Of a stretch of 40,643 nucleotides of DNA, positions 1-8,477 are shown piece after piece. Position 1 is the stretch's first letter. Every line of letters starts with the position of its first letter. The notes below the pieces were generated by a model. That model had not been told where the DNA came from. It saw nothing but the letters and a program-made list of their open reading frames with translations, and searched no databases. Source of the DNA: Massilibacteroides sp. (GTDB lineage: Bacteria; Bacteroidota; Bacteroidia; Bacteroidales; Tannerellaceae); contig JAQVZS010000023.1 of the NCBI GenBank assembly GCA_028708075.1, positions 1 to 40,643 on the forward strand. Direction: 5' to 3'. A program made the translations under genes and the position numbers.

Positions 1-49
1 CCCAATCACGCCGATGGTACTGCGCAAGTGGGAGAGTAGGTAGTTGCCG
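1..49 (+). rRNA. rrf: 5S ribosomal RNA, 3' end only
   Basis: The first ~49 bases carry the conserved 3' part of bacterial 5S rRNA, including CCGATGGTACTGC and GGGAGAGTAGGTAG, and end in TTGCC, which closes helix I in Bacteroidota 5S. The 5' two thirds lie outside the window. A strong terminator follows directly, so this is the distal end of an rRNA operon running rightward. Confidence 0.85.
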
Positions 50-58
50 TTTTAAGAC

Positions 59-97
59 GAGAGCCGATCTGGAATTTATTCCGGTCGGCTCTTTTTG
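59..97 (+). terminator. Intrinsic terminator of the rRNA operon
   Basis: Arms AGAGCCGA (60-67) and TCGGCTCT (85-92) pair perfectly. The inner part continues the stem (CTGGAA against TTCCGG) with one bulged T around a TTTA loop, and a T-tract follows at 92-96. It lies just behind the 5S sequence. Confidence 0.9.
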
Positions 98-404
98 TGT
101 TTTAGGTATTTTGGCTCAAGAGAAATTATAGATTCTGGTTAGTTCCATGGATCCCAGATAAGTTTCTTCAATAGCCAGATATTAAACTTGCTGAAAGCGA
201 TTGTTGGTTTTAATTAAAATATTTTTTGTATAGTTCTCCTATGCTTTATATCGCATTCTCCTGATTTTGGTCGTTAAACTGTTTTTGGGGTCTTTTTCTA
301 AAGATAAAAAAATTCCAACTAACTAGCAATAAATTAATTGGAATTAATTGTTATATTTCTGAATATTTCTATTTAGATCCCATAAAGGGAAACCTCAGAA
401 GCCT
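98..404. other. Intergenic region without a gene
   Basis: This AT-rich stretch between the rRNA terminator and the end of ablB has no reading frame with gene-like character on either strand. The only structure I see is the leftward terminator at 304-345. Confidence 0.6.
304..345 (-). terminator. Terminator of the marR-ablA-ablB transcript
   Basis: Read on the minus strand, arms AATTCCAA and TTGGAATT (338-345 and 311-318) enclose a ~19-nt loop and are followed by a run of seven Ts. It lies about 60 bp beyond the ablB stop codon, where the leftward transcript should end. The stem is AT-rich, so efficiency is uncertain. Confidence 0.65.
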
Positions 405-1274
405 CTAAATCTGTTTGCTATAAAGATTCATACTCTCTATTTCTCCGGAGATATTGGTGTTGTTAATCAATGTTCCGGAATAAATATAGCCGGCCCGCAA
501 AAAAGTCTTGTTCATCGGAATGGAATTCAACCGCGCAATGGTGTATAATGTCTTTATGTGTTGTTTTTTCATTTCTTGTTCCATCATATTCAGCAATAAA
601 GATGACAAGTGGTTTCCGGCATGCGCCTTATGAGTAGCGAAATCCGTCATTTCGGCATTCTTCGCCTCAAAGTCTATTTCAGAAGATGCCAACGCCGCGA
701 GTTCGCCTTCTTTAAAGACGCCGAAGTATTGTACATGTTCTCTCATTGTCTCTGCAATATAACTGGGGTCATAAATTGGGAAAGGGTAACTCTCGAATAT
801 CTCGGAATAGAGATTCGCAATTTGTGTCACATCTGTCTCCTCTAATTTTCTTGTCGAATAATCTTTTCCTTTTAGCGCACTCACATCGGTTTCCTTCGGG
901 TAATTCGTCAAAAGCCGATGAAACGCCCATAGGGGTTCTTTTGAACTTACAAAAGCCCTGCTGCTTTTTAAATATTTAGAGACAAAAAAAGCATCTTCAT
1001 TACCTCTATAAAACTTGGGTATATAACCTTCAAGTATGTAACCGTTAGCCAGAAACAATGGAGCAATTTTCTTTGGTACTTTACAAAACACTTTCGAATA
1101 TTTGTGTTTTTCGGCTAGTTCCATCAATAAATCTATGATTACGTCGGTGTCATCCAGCGCAAATTTCATTAAATAAATTCTATCATTATGTTTCCCGTGT
1201 TGTATAATTGTCCCTCTTCCTATATGCGCTACGATATCAGGATGTATATTCATTGCGTCTTTGTATTCTTTCAT
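405..1274 (-). CDS. ablB: Beta-lysine N-acetyltransferase AblB
   Basis: The protein has 289 residues and the layout of AblB: an N-terminal domain of about 130 residues followed by a GNAT acetyltransferase domain (roughly residues 145-285). The stretch [14 protein letters not shown] is a typical GNAT beta-strand region, and the following segment with [11 protein letters not shown] sits where acetyl-CoA is bound. Known AblB enzymes acetylate the epsilon amino group of beta-lysine, giving the compatible solute N-epsilon-acetyl-beta-lysine. The gene overlaps the 3' end of ablA by 38 bp if the first ATG is used, or 17 bp if the second ATG at 1253 (protein starting MNIHPDIV) is used. Overlap with an aminomutase is the hallmark of the ablAB operon and makes the assignment firm. 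Translational coupling to ablA is likely. Confidence 0.88.
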   Translation of the reverse strand: MKEYKDAMNIHPDIVAHIGRGTIIQHGKHNDRIYLMKFALDDTDVIIDLLMELAEKHKYSKVFCKVPKKIAPLFLANGYILEGYIPKFYRGNEDAFFVSKYLKSSRAFVSSKEPLWAFHRLLTNYPKETDVSALKGKDYSTRKLEETDVTQIANLYSEIFESYPFPIYDPSYIAETMREHVQYFGVFKEGELAALASSEIDFEAKNAEMTDFATHKAHAGNHLSSLLLNMMEQEMKKQHIKTLYTIARLNSIPMNKTFLRAGYIYSGTLINNTNISGEIESMNLYSKQI

Positions 1275-2592
1275 TATCTTCAGGTATTAGCGAAATAGTA
1301 TCATTATCATTAGAAAGCAATTTTTCAATCCCAATTGCAGCACTTTCATCTATCTCATCCAAATTAAGTTCAAGGTTACAGTTCTCACAATTTCGATCGC
1401 AATTTTTGGGTTCGTAACTATCCGGTTCCTTGTATGTAGTGATTACACCTTCGTAGTTTCTCAGCACTACTTTATTGGTAGACCACGAAATAATATAATT
1501 CGGCATAACCGGAATTTTGCCTCCGCCACCAGGTGCATCAATAACATAAGTTGGACGTGCAAAGCCGCTTGTATGTCCAATAAGACTTTCCATAATTTCA
1601 ATTCCCTTTCCGATAGGAGTTCTGAAATGAGACAAACCTTCCGATAAATCACATTGATACAAATAATATGGACGTACCCTGTTTTGGACAAGTTTATGCA
1701 CTAATGATTTCATTATCCGTGGACAATCATTAACATCCGCCAACAAAACGGATTGATTACCCAACGGAAATCCTCCATCGGCAAGTTTTGCAAGCGCTTC
1801 TTTTGACGAAGCTGTTATTTCGTTAGGATGATTAAAATGTGTATTTATCCATAGAGGTTGATATTTTTTCAGTATAGAAATCAAATTATCAGTTATCCTG
1901 TATGGCAGAACTACTGGCATTCTCGTTCCTATTCTGATTACCTCAACATGAGGAATTTTACTTATTTGGGATAACAACCAGTCAATCATATCATCAGGAA
2001 GCATAAAGGGGTCGCCACCCGAAAGGAGTACATCTCGTATCTGAGGTGTGTTCTTAATATAGAGTATACCCTCTAAGAGTTGTCTCTTAGACGGGATAAA
2101 ATCCACATCACCGACCTTACGTTTACGTGTGCAATGACGGCAATACATGGAACAGAGGTTACTTACGTGAAACAATACGCGATCAGGATAACGATGGGTT
2201 ATTCCTTTTACAGGGCTATCCTTATCTTCAGAAAGCGGGTCAGCAAATTCCGCTTTTTTCGTAATCAACTCCTCAGAACTTCCGAACGACTGCTTAAATA
2301 CAGGGTCGTTCATATAGTTTTTTTTATGGATTAGCGAAAGATAATAAGGAGTAATAGATAAAGGGAATTTAGCAAAAGTCATTATAAGTTTTTCCCTTTC
2401 CTTTTCATCGAATTGTATGCCGGTTAAGAATTCAAACTGGTCGAGTGTTTTAATGGAATGCTTGATCTGCCATTTCCAATTTTTCCAGTTCGATAAACTC
2501 GGTTCATCACCAATTTTGTTCGCAATTTCTTTTTGTACGCTGTTATAAATCATATTATCAAAATAGTTTCTATACAAACAAATATACGACAT
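1237..2592 (-). CDS. ablA: Lysine 2,3-aminomutase (radical SAM, PLP) AblA/KamA
   Basis: This 451-residue protein converts L-lysine to L-beta-lysine. The radical SAM cluster motif CSMYCRHC (CxxxCxxC) is followed by TRKRKVG, as in lysine 2,3-aminomutases. [23 protein letters not shown] and the PLP-lysine region [15 protein letters not shown] are all present. Zinc ligands of the family appear as the Cys in LYQCDLSEG and a Cys cluster near the C-terminus (NCDRNCENC). The ~50 residues after that cluster are acidic and variable. An alternative ATG at 2553 (MIYNSVQKE) would remove 13 residues. AblB directly downstream points to osmolyte synthesis rather than lysine fermentation, since no kamD/kamE-type genes are next to it. 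Confidence 0.93.
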   Translation of the reverse strand: MSYICLYRNYFDNMIYNSVQKEIANKIGDEPSLSNWKNWKWQIKHSIKTLDQFEFLTGIQFDEKEREKLIMTFAKFPLSITPYYLSLIHKKNYMNDPVFKQSFGSSEELITKKAEFADPLSEDKDSPVKGITHRYPDRVLFHVSNLCSMYCRHCTRKRKVGDVDFIPSKRQLLEGILYIKNTPQIRDVLLSGGDPFMLPDDMIDWLLSQISKIPHVEVIRIGTRMPVVLPYRITDNLISILKKYQPLWINTHFNHPNEITASSKEALAKLADGGFPLGNQSVLLADVNDCPRIMKSLVHKLVQNRVRPYYLYQCDLSEGLSHFRTPIGKGIEIMESLIGHTSGFARPTYVIDAPGGGGKIPVMPNYIISWSTNKVVLRNYEGVITTYKEPDSYEPKNCDRNCENCNLELNLDEIDESAAIGIEKLLSNDNDTISLIPEDNERIQRRNEYTS

Positions 2593-2684
2593 ACAAATAA
2601 GAATAGTATCTTTTCAGTGGTTAAAATAAAAAAATAATTCAAAAACGTAACTCTAAAGAAAAAGAAGGATATAGATATAACTTA

Positions 2685-3155
2685 CTATGAATCAATGTTA
2701 ATGGTGATTAAAGGAGAAGCGTCTATTTGTTCGATATTGAGTAATCTGACTAAGATATCCAAGCCTTCCTGCACTTTTATGACTTCATCTCTTTCTAGTA
2801 ATTGTAGCTTTTCAGATAACTGTTCGTGTAGAAGAGAAGGTATTGTGTTTAGTAGTTTATCGCCTGCTGAAGTCAGAGCAATGTTCATTATCCGTTTATC
2901 ACCCGACCTTGGGAGCCGTGCCACAAGCCCTTTTTTTTCTAATCTGTCAATTATCCCGCTAACCGTACTCGAATTTAGATTTAAAAACGTTCGTATTTCT
3001 CCCTGAGTGGATTGATAATTGGGTGACCCGTGCAAGAAATGCAAACAAAGTACTTGAGGAATACTCACTCCATATTCTTTTTGAATCTTTTTAGATTCGA
3101 TATCAATAGAACGGACTATTTTCCTTATTTTTATTAAGATTTCTGTTGTTTCCAT
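2685..3155 (-). CDS. MarR-family transcriptional regulator
   Basis: The 156-residue protein has the MarR winged-helix layout. A dimerising N-terminal helix is followed by helix-turn-helix residues (about 50-90; STQGEIRTFLNLNSSTVSGIIDRLEKKGLV) and the wing RLPRSGDKRIMNIALTSAG, which carries the family's D-x-R signature. It lies 92 bp upstream of ablA on the same strand and is probably its first operon gene. A role in sensing osmotic or other stress for ablAB is inferred from position only; the ligand is unknown. Confidence 0.88.
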   Translation of the reverse strand: METTEILIKIRKIVRSIDIESKKIQKEYGVSIPQVLCLHFLHGSPNYQSTQGEIRTFLNLNSSTVSGIIDRLEKKGLVARLPRSGDKRIMNIALTSAGDKLLNTIPSLLHEQLSEKLQLLERDEVIKVQEGLDILVRLLNIEQIDASPLITINIDS

Positions 3156-3234
3156 CCGTAAAATTATTCTCTGACAATAATGAAAAAAATCTCATATACT
3201 GTAAAACCTATTGTATTACTTATTATTATGCGTG

Positions 3235-3263
3235 CAAAAGTACAAATTAAGTTCCTATAGCAA
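3235..3263 (-). promoter_or_regulatory. Bacteroidota-type promoter of marR-ablAB
   Basis: On the minus strand a perfect -7 box TACTTTTG (3242-3235) is preceded by TTG (3263-3261) at 18 nt spacing, matching the Bacteroidota pattern TTTG/TTG-N~19-TAnnTTTG. The expected start is near 3228, leaving a 5' leader of about 70 nt before the marR ATG. Confidence 0.65.
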
Positions 3264-3531
3264 GTAAAATCAAAGCTTTTTATAGCGTGTGTATAAAGAA
3301 TTTTACGGTTATATAATTACAAAAGGAAACATATAAAACATATTCTCGTGATAGACACAGGTTTTGGAGATGTTTCTTGTGTGTTACTATGATATAACGA
3401 GAGTTTTATGCTATATATATCGCAAGAGGACCAGAAGGTATTTATAAAAAAAATGATAACCAGCTTTTTTATACTATTCTCATGTTTTGTGTTAGTATTA
3501 GCAAGGTTTTCAAAATAATTGTGTAAAGAAA

Positions 3532-3581
3532 AATTTGTTTGAAGAGCTTGAATTTATTTTCAGAAGTTCTTCAAACAAATT
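3532..3581 (-). terminator. Long hairpin, probable terminator of the leftward SusCD locus
   Basis: A perfect 14-bp inverted repeat (AATTTGTTTGAAGA at 3532-3545, TCTTCAAACAAATT at 3568-3581) continues inward with C-T-T/A-A-G and TGAA/TTCA pairs around a six-base loop, with one small bulge. Read leftward, the stem is followed by TTTCTTT. It lies about 70 bp past the stop of the last gene of the locus. Confidence 0.6.
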
Positions 3582-3588
3582 AGGATTA

Positions 3589-3611
3589 GTATCGGATAAA
3601 AAATCCGATAC
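3589..3611 (-). repeat. Perfect 9-bp hairpin next to the terminator
   Basis: GTATCGGAT (3589-3597), loop AAAAA, ATCCGATAC (3603-3611). It has no T-run of its own on either side and precedes the longer hairpin on the leftward transcript. It could be a second terminator element, an mRNA 3'-end protector or a protein-binding palindrome. Confidence 0.5.
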
Positions 3612-3653
3612 AATGGTGAAATTTCATCAATATGTTTTATCTCTGATTCTGGG

Positions 3654-4787
3654 TTATTTTTCTGATTCGCCAAATTGGAATGTAAATTCGTTTTTTGCAT
3701 CTTTATTCCATGCGTGTTCATAGGTTGTCGGGGAAATACCAAAAAATGGAGAATAAGTTTTTACTTTTACGGTTTTATTATCCGGATAAAATTCCAGAAT
3801 TCTAAGCCAACCGTCTCCTCCATTTCCATTACGATGACCGCCCCCCATTGATTGGGCATCGAAAAGCATTTGATGAACGGGTTTTTTTAGATGATTCGTA
3901 TCTATGCGATATCCTTCGCCGGAGATATGTCCACATAAGACAAGTTCGATGTTGTTTGCCGGATGAACTAATTTATTCCAAATCTGTTCACCGTTATTCG
4001 AGGCAGGTAAAAGTATTCTTTCCGATTTACAAACTTCCCCATTAATAAAATAAGGTAAATATCTAAACCATTTTACCTCGCCGCTAGTTCGTTGATCTTT
4101 ATTGTTCAGATAAGCATGTGTCAGAAGAATAATTCGGTGTTTCTTATACTGTTCCATGTCCGTAATGTTTTTTGCCCAAGTCAATATGCTGTCTCTGGGT
4201 GCAAATTCCAAAGTAAGAAACAAATAATCCTTGCCGTTCAGTGATTTGATTTCGTAAGCTGAGTTTTCAATCGTCTGGGTTCCTTTTTCATTTCGGTTGT
4301 TTTGTACCATCATTTTTTTGTTCAGAAAATTTTTGCTTACTTTAAAAAAATCAGGGAAACAGGAAGTCCTGATACCTTTATCATCGATGCTGTAATCGTG
4401 ATTCCCAGTCGCTATGATGTAGGGCGTTTTTCCGTTTAGACGGTCAAACGCTTTCGAGACGAATACCCATTGTTGTTCGGAAGTAAGATCTCCGTCAAGG
4501 CCCGGATTAATTTGATCGTTTTGTTCAACTAAATCGCCAGTACATAGAACCATCTTTATATTTAACGGATCAATTTGCTCTTCGACCCACGCTAGCATTA
4601 ATTCCAGGATTGGTTGATTGCGGGTATACTTCACATAATTTTGGGGATCGGGCAAAAGAATGACAGACCAAGAGTCCGGATTGTCTAATTGAGGTTTTTG
4701 ATAATCTTGTTGTGCCAGACAATCCATCGAAAATAGCGTATAAATGACGGTTGCCAGTAAAAACATACAAACAAATCTATTTTTCAC
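3654..4787 (-). CDS. Secreted calcineurin-like metallophosphoesterase
   Basis: The 377-residue protein begins with a signal peptide (VCMFLLATVIYTLFSMDCLAQ), so it should act in the periplasm or at the surface. Metallophosphoesterase motifs occur in order: LLPDPQNY (~45-51, a D-x-Q variant of the usual D-x-H first motif), LCTGDLVEQND (~81-91), IATGNHDYS (~126-133), LLTHAYLN and LCGHISGEG, supplying the dimetal ligands. The family hydrolyses phosphomono- or phosphodiesters; the substrate cannot be read off the sequence. The frame opens with GTG at 4787; an internal ATG seven codons later would shorten the signal peptide. It is the last gene of the leftward SusCD locus, 14 bp behind the EEP-fold gene, and the two probably work together on a phosphate ester outside the cell. 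Confidence 0.82.
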   Translation of the reverse strand: MKNRFVCMFLLATVIYTLFSMDCLAQQDYQKPQLDNPDSWSVILLPDPQNYVKYTRNQPILELMLAWVEEQIDPLNIKMVLCTGDLVEQNDQINPGLDGDLTSEQQWVFVSKAFDRLNGKTPYIIATGNHDYSIDDKGIRTSCFPDFFKVSKNFLNKKMMVQNNRNEKGTQTIENSAYEIKSLNGKDYLFLTLEFAPRDSILTWAKNITDMEQYKKHRIILLTHAYLNNKDQRTSGEVKWFRYLPYFINGEVCKSERILLPASNNGEQIWNKLVHPANNIELVLCGHISGEGYRIDTNHLKKPVHQMLFDAQSMGGGHRNGNGGDGWLRILEFYPDNKTVKVKTYSPFFGISPTTYEHAWNKDAKNEFTFQFGESEK

Positions 4788-4801
4788 GATAATGTAATTT
4801 A

Positions 4802-5692
4802 TTATTTAATAATAACATCCGTATAGATAAAAAAATGATCGCTGGGATATTTTCCATTGATTTCATCTTTCACGATTTCGGAAGAGACCGATTTGACCTG
4901 ACCTTTTGAAAAGATAAAGTCTATTCGCCCGGTTTTCCCTGGTTTCACGTTTACACCTTGGAACCCGTGAGTTGTTCTTCCCGGTTCTGTTTCACCGTGA
5001 ATGGTAGAGAAGGTATCGATCCACCCGTCTTTTTTTACAATGCGGATAACTTCGTTTTGCATGTCGGCGTTGAAATCGCCGGCTAATAATTGAGGGAAAT
5101 CGGATTGGTATTGAGCGCTTTCAGTCATCACCAATGTTGTTTGCTTTTCTTTTGCTAATTGGCTGACGTGATCAAGGTGTAAATCAAGTACGCGAAATTC
5201 TTTTCCGGACGATTTATCTTTTAATCGTACCCAATTGCAATGGCGGGCACGCGCGGTATTCCAGGATTTGCTGCCAGCGATTAGCGGCGTTTCGGATAAC
5301 CAGTAGCATCCGGCTGAAACATATTCGTACCGATTTTTGGAGAAAAGAATGATGTTTTTTGCGATCCCTTGATAACCTTCTGGAAAAGCATCCATATCTG
5401 GTCCTTCAAATCCAAAAACTGTATAATCTTCAAATTCTTTCTTTAGATCGAGATATTGTATTTTTATTACTTCCTGGAGGCAAATAATGTCCGGATTGTA
5501 CGATTTAATAACTTGGATGCAACATTCTTTCCGATTGTTCCATCCAAAACCTTTCGCCTCGTCTTCTTCTAATGCGACCCGGATATTACAGCTCATCAAC
5601 CGGTGTGGTTCTGCGGTATTTCCTGCATAAACAAGTAATCCGGAAGCAAACAGGAACAAGGTAAACAGATAGAAACGTCTAATAGGTTTCAT
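4802..5692 (-). CDS. Secreted endonuclease/exonuclease/phosphatase (EEP) family hydrolase
   Basis: The protein (296 residues from the ATG at 5692) has a signal peptide (FYLFTLFLFASGLLVYAG) and the EEP/DNase I-like catalytic signature: MSCNIR, DIICLQEV (metal-binding Glu), LDLHLDHVS, LLAGDFNADM (catalytic D-x-N), GRIDFIF and YPSDHFFIYTDV (S-D-H). Members cleave phosphodiester or phosphomonoester bonds in nucleic acids, inositol phosphates or sphingomyelin. The open frame extends upstream to a TTG at 5716, but the ATG at 5692 sits right before the signal peptide and is preferred. It is sandwiched between the FAD oxidoreductase and the phosphoesterase in the same transcription unit. Its substrate is unknown; the locus context suggests a nutrient phosphoester. 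Confidence 0.82.
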   Translation of the reverse strand: MKPIRRFYLFTLFLFASGLLVYAGNTAEPHRLMSCNIRVALEEDEAKGFGWNNRKECCIQVIKSYNPDIICLQEVIKIQYLDLKKEFEDYTVFGFEGPDMDAFPEGYQGIAKNIILFSKNRYEYVSAGCYWLSETPLIAGSKSWNTARARHCNWVRLKDKSSGKEFRVLDLHLDHVSQLAKEKQTTLVMTESAQYQSDFPQLLAGDFNADMQNEVIRIVKKDGWIDTFSTIHGETEPGRTTHGFQGVNVKPGKTGRIDFIFSKGQVKSVSSEIVKDEINGKYPSDHFFIYTDVIIK

Positions 5693-5722
5693 TGTCGTAT
5701 TATTGAAATTAAACAATATTCA

Positions 5723-7108
5723 TCAATCTTTTGGTCTGAAATAACCTCCTGTCTCAACAAGTTCATTTTGCAATTCCTTGATATTGATTTGTGAAGGATA
5801 CATTCCTTTTCGTACGGCCATTTTTGCTGCGCGTCCGGCAGCTTCGCCCATTAACATACATGGTGCCATAACCCGGATAGCAGAAAGTGCTTCGTGGGTG
5901 GTTGATATACTGCGTCCAGCGACTAACAAATTTTCCACGTTCAAAGGAACCAGCGAACGATAAGGAATGTCGTAACAATCACCGCACCAGATCAACGTAC
6001 AATCACCTCCAACAGGATGATGAATATCCAACGGATAACTTCCAACGGCAATTACATCGTCAAAATGACGGCAATTTAGTAGATCATCGGCTGTCAGCAC
6101 ATATCGTCCAACTATTCGTCGGCTTTCACGTATCCCTAGGAAAGGAGCGACTTTACTTATCCAGGCGTTTTCAAAACCGGGGACAAACTTAATCAGATAT
6201 TTCTGGAGTTCATGTATCTGCTTACGTCCTTCGATTTCTCCGAAACTAAGGCTGGCCGGGTCTGTCCCATCTACTCCGCTAATACGTGACATGTTCACCC
6301 ATATTTCATCTTTTGCTAAACTGGAAATAAGAATCGTACGTTCCGTAGGTATATGAATTCCTTCTTTCCTTGCTTCCTGTACTTTTTTTCGCAAGCCTAC
6401 GGTTATAAAGTTGTCGTCTTTGCGGAAAAATTCGTTGGGGATCGTGTCCATATCGTACATTTCCGGTTCATTCGCAATACTCATTCGCAGTTTTTCGACA
6501 TTGACGCCTTTCATGCAAAACATTAGTGTCGGAGGTTGCATTCCTCCGTTTTCGTTGCCTTTCTTGCAAGGGACGCCTGCCTGGTAAGCTACATCTGCGT
6601 CACCTGTGCAATCTATAATAGTTTTTGACAGGATCGCTTCTCGTCCGGCTTTACTTTCTATGATTATTCCTTTGACTTCGTCGTCTTCTTTTATTACAGT
6701 CGAGCAAAATACATATAAAAGAATTTCGACACCTGCATCCGTTAGCATTTCTAACGCTGTGTTTTTTACTTCTTCCGGATCAATAATTGTCAGACTGACG
6801 TGTAAAGGACACGGACGATGTCCGCTTGCTGCATTCTTTGCCGCTAATCGGTCAATGAATTTTTGCGCTAATCCCTGCGTTATCAAATTCCCTTTTTGTC
6901 CAAGAAATCCGAGCACAGGAAGACCAATAGTCAGGTTTCCCCCTAAAAAACTCCTACTTTCTATTAACATCACTTTCAAACCGTCTGATGCCGCTGCCTG
7001 TGCAGCCATAAGGCCGGAAGGGCCTCCTCCTACAACCAAAATATCTACGGAAGCTCTTACCGGTATTTCGCGAGCAGCTTCTTTTATTTTGGAAACTTTT
7101 TTTTCCAT
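5723..7108 (-). CDS. FAD-dependent oxidoreductase (PF12831-like)
   Basis: The 461-residue protein has an N-terminal Rossmann dinucleotide motif VDILVVGGGPSGLMAAQAA (about 21-39) with a ribose-binding Glu at 50, then GGNLTIGLPVLGFLG, IIDCTGDADVAYQAG and a C-terminal FAD motif NLLVAGRSISTTHEALSAIRV. This is the pattern of FAD-dependent oxidoreductases that are frequent in Bacteroidota and Planctomycetota catabolic loci. No signal peptide is visible, so it is probably cytoplasmic. It lies between the MFS transporter and the EEP hydrolase. It may oxidise a hydroxyl group of the imported compound, but the substrate is not predictable from sequence. Confidence 0.8.
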   Translation of the reverse strand: MEKKVSKIKEAAREIPVRASVDILVVGGGPSGLMAAQAAASDGLKVMLIESRSFLGGNLTIGLPVLGFLGQKGNLITQGLAQKFIDRLAAKNAASGHRPCPLHVSLTIIDPEEVKNTALEMLTDAGVEILLYVFCSTVIKEDDEVKGIIIESKAGREAILSKTIIDCTGDADVAYQAGVPCKKGNENGGMQPPTLMFCMKGVNVEKLRMSIANEPEMYDMDTIPNEFFRKDDNFITVGLRKKVQEARKEGIHIPTERTILISSLAKDEIWVNMSRISGVDGTDPASLSFGEIEGRKQIHELQKYLIKFVPGFENAWISKVAPFLGIRESRRIVGRYVLTADDLLNCRHFDDVIAVGSYPLDIHHPVGGDCTLIWCGDCYDIPYRSLVPLNVENLLVAGRSISTTHEALSAIRVMAPCMLMGEAAGRAAKMAVRKGMYPSQINIKELQNELVETGGYFRPKD

Positions 7109-7149
7109 AACTTTTTTTTTATAATTCTTTATTTTCTATTCTGTGATAA

Positions 7150-8397
7150 TTACCTGTTTTCATGGGGAACTTCGGGGCGGGTCATTTTCCATAAGATAAA
7201 TATAGCAATCAAATGGAGCGAACCCATGACAAAAAACAACTTTTCCGCACCGACTGAACCAATCAATTGTCCTACATAATAATTGAAAATAGCTCCACCC
7301 AGAGCACCGAAACCTGCGGTTATTCCAACTACACTTGCTACGTTTTTCATTGGGAAAGATTCCGCGATGACAATGTTAATTGTGAAAAGCCAGCTTAAAC
7401 AAACTATGGCGACAATACTGAAAATGATTAAAACGTAAACAGCCCCATGTAAATAAGGTGTTAATATGCAAATCGGTGCCACAGACGCGACGATGGTCAT
7501 CATCCGTTTTCGTGAAAGTAACGACGGCATTCCTTTTTTTACCATTCGGTCTGACCACGCTGAGGTTAATATTCCTCCGGTCGCTCCGACAAAAAACGGA
7601 ATCCATCCTACCCATCCGACTTCAATTAGTGTCAGTCCTGAATCTTCCTGTAAATATCCTGGTAACCAGAACAAACAAAAATACCAGACCGGATCGCTGA
7701 TGAATCGAATTAGTATAACACCCCACATACTGCGTGTCAACCATAGTTGTGCCCAGGTAAACGCTGTTTTTCCCCCTTCATTTGCCTTGTTTTCGTGCAA
7801 CGTTTCGCGCAGTATTTCTGTTGGTGGCTCTTGATAGACAATCCACCAAATAAAGCTGATCAAAACGCCGAAAGCGCCGGCTATAACAAATATATCATGC
7901 CAGACAAATAATGTAGATAACCAGGCGATCAAGATAGGCGCTATCACGGTTCCAATCGATCCTCCCGCCGCACAAATGCTGTTGACCGTCGCCCGTTGTT
8001 TTCCGGTAAACCAAATTGTAATAGCAACAACTTGCCCAGAAAAAATAGTAGGTTCGGCGAGTCCCAATAATCCGCGGAAAAAGGTAAATTGCCCCATATT
8101 GGCAGATAATCCGCCGCCGATACATGCAATAGACCAACCCAAAATCCCATAAAACATTACTTTTTTAGGCCCAAATTTATCAACTAACCAACCGGTAAAC
8201 GGATACATGACGGCATAACATATCATAAAGATATTGACAATTAATGCGTAGCCATCATCTTCTAAATCAAAAGCATCTTTGATGGTTGGTTTAAGTATGG
8301 ATAAAAGCTGTCTGTCCAAGTAATTACAAACTATCGCAACAAATATAGTAACGACTATATACCAACGTCTCTTTTGGGGGTCTCTTAGTATCGACAT
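7150..8397 (-). CDS. MFS transporter, anion:cation symporter (ExuT-like) type
   Basis: The 415-residue protein has about 12 hydrophobic segments. The N-terminal signature NYLDRQLLSILKPTIKDAF, the loop WLVDKFGPKKVMFYG (MFS motif A) and the RGLLGLAEPTIFSGQ segment resemble the anion:cation symporter family, whose members carry hexuronates and other organic acids across the inner membrane. It is the first gene after SusD, and a hairpin in the 80-bp gap may set its expression relative to susCD. It could import the product released in the periplasm by the two secreted phosphoesterases. It is clearly different from the other MFS transporter of this locus at 15182-16432. Confidence 0.82.
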   Translation of the reverse strand: MSILRDPQKRRWYIVVTIFVAIVCNYLDRQLLSILKPTIKDAFDLEDDGYALIVNIFMICYAVMYPFTGWLVDKFGPKKVMFYGILGWSIACIGGGLSANMGQFTFFRGLLGLAEPTIFSGQVVAITIWFTGKQRATVNSICAAGGSIGTVIAPILIAWLSTLFVWHDIFVIAGAFGVLISFIWWIVYQEPPTEILRETLHENKANEGGKTAFTWAQLWLTRSMWGVILIRFISDPVWYFCLFWLPGYLQEDSGLTLIEVGWVGWIPFFVGATGGILTSAWSDRMVKKGMPSLLSRKRMMTIVASVAPICILTPYLHGAVYVLIIFSIVAIVCLSWLFTINIVIAESFPMKNVASVVGITAGFGALGGAIFNYYVGQLIGSVGAEKLFFVMGSLHLIAIFILWKMTRPEVPHENR

Positions 8398-8422
8398 AAT
8401 TTTTATTTATTAATAATAAGTC

Positions 8423-8457
8423 CTCCTGCAGATTCAATATTCATAAATATGCAGGAG
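8423..8457 (-). repeat. Intercistronic hairpin between susD and the MFS gene
   Basis: CTCCTGCA (8423-8430) and TGCAGGAG (8450-8457) form a perfect 8-bp stem around a 19-nt AT-rich loop. On the leftward transcript no U-run follows directly, so I favour an mRNA-stabilising or attenuating hairpin behind susD rather than a full terminator. Confidence 0.55.
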
Positions 8458-8477
8458 AACTGTTTCAGTTTTAGACA

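Larger units (their letters stand above)
3156..3653. other. ~500-bp intergenic region between the abl operon and the phosphoesterase locus
   Basis: No convincing gene is present; short frames here lack a start context and any family resemblance. The region holds the marR promoter (3235-3263), an AT-rich stretch (about 3270-3530) in which I see nothing definite, and two hairpins (3532-3581 and 3589-3611) behind the phosphoesterase gene. Confidence 0.6.

Noticed and set aside
3532-3611. Terminal inverted repeats of an insertion sequence or a CRISPR array
   Set aside because: There is no transposase gene, target duplication or regularly spaced repeat; hairpins behind a gene are better read as termination or RNA-end structures.
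3535-3723. A possible small gene of about 60 codons in the gap behind the phosphoesterase gene
   Set aside because: It is formed by the two hairpins and the antisense of the phosphoesterase 3' end; there is no start context.
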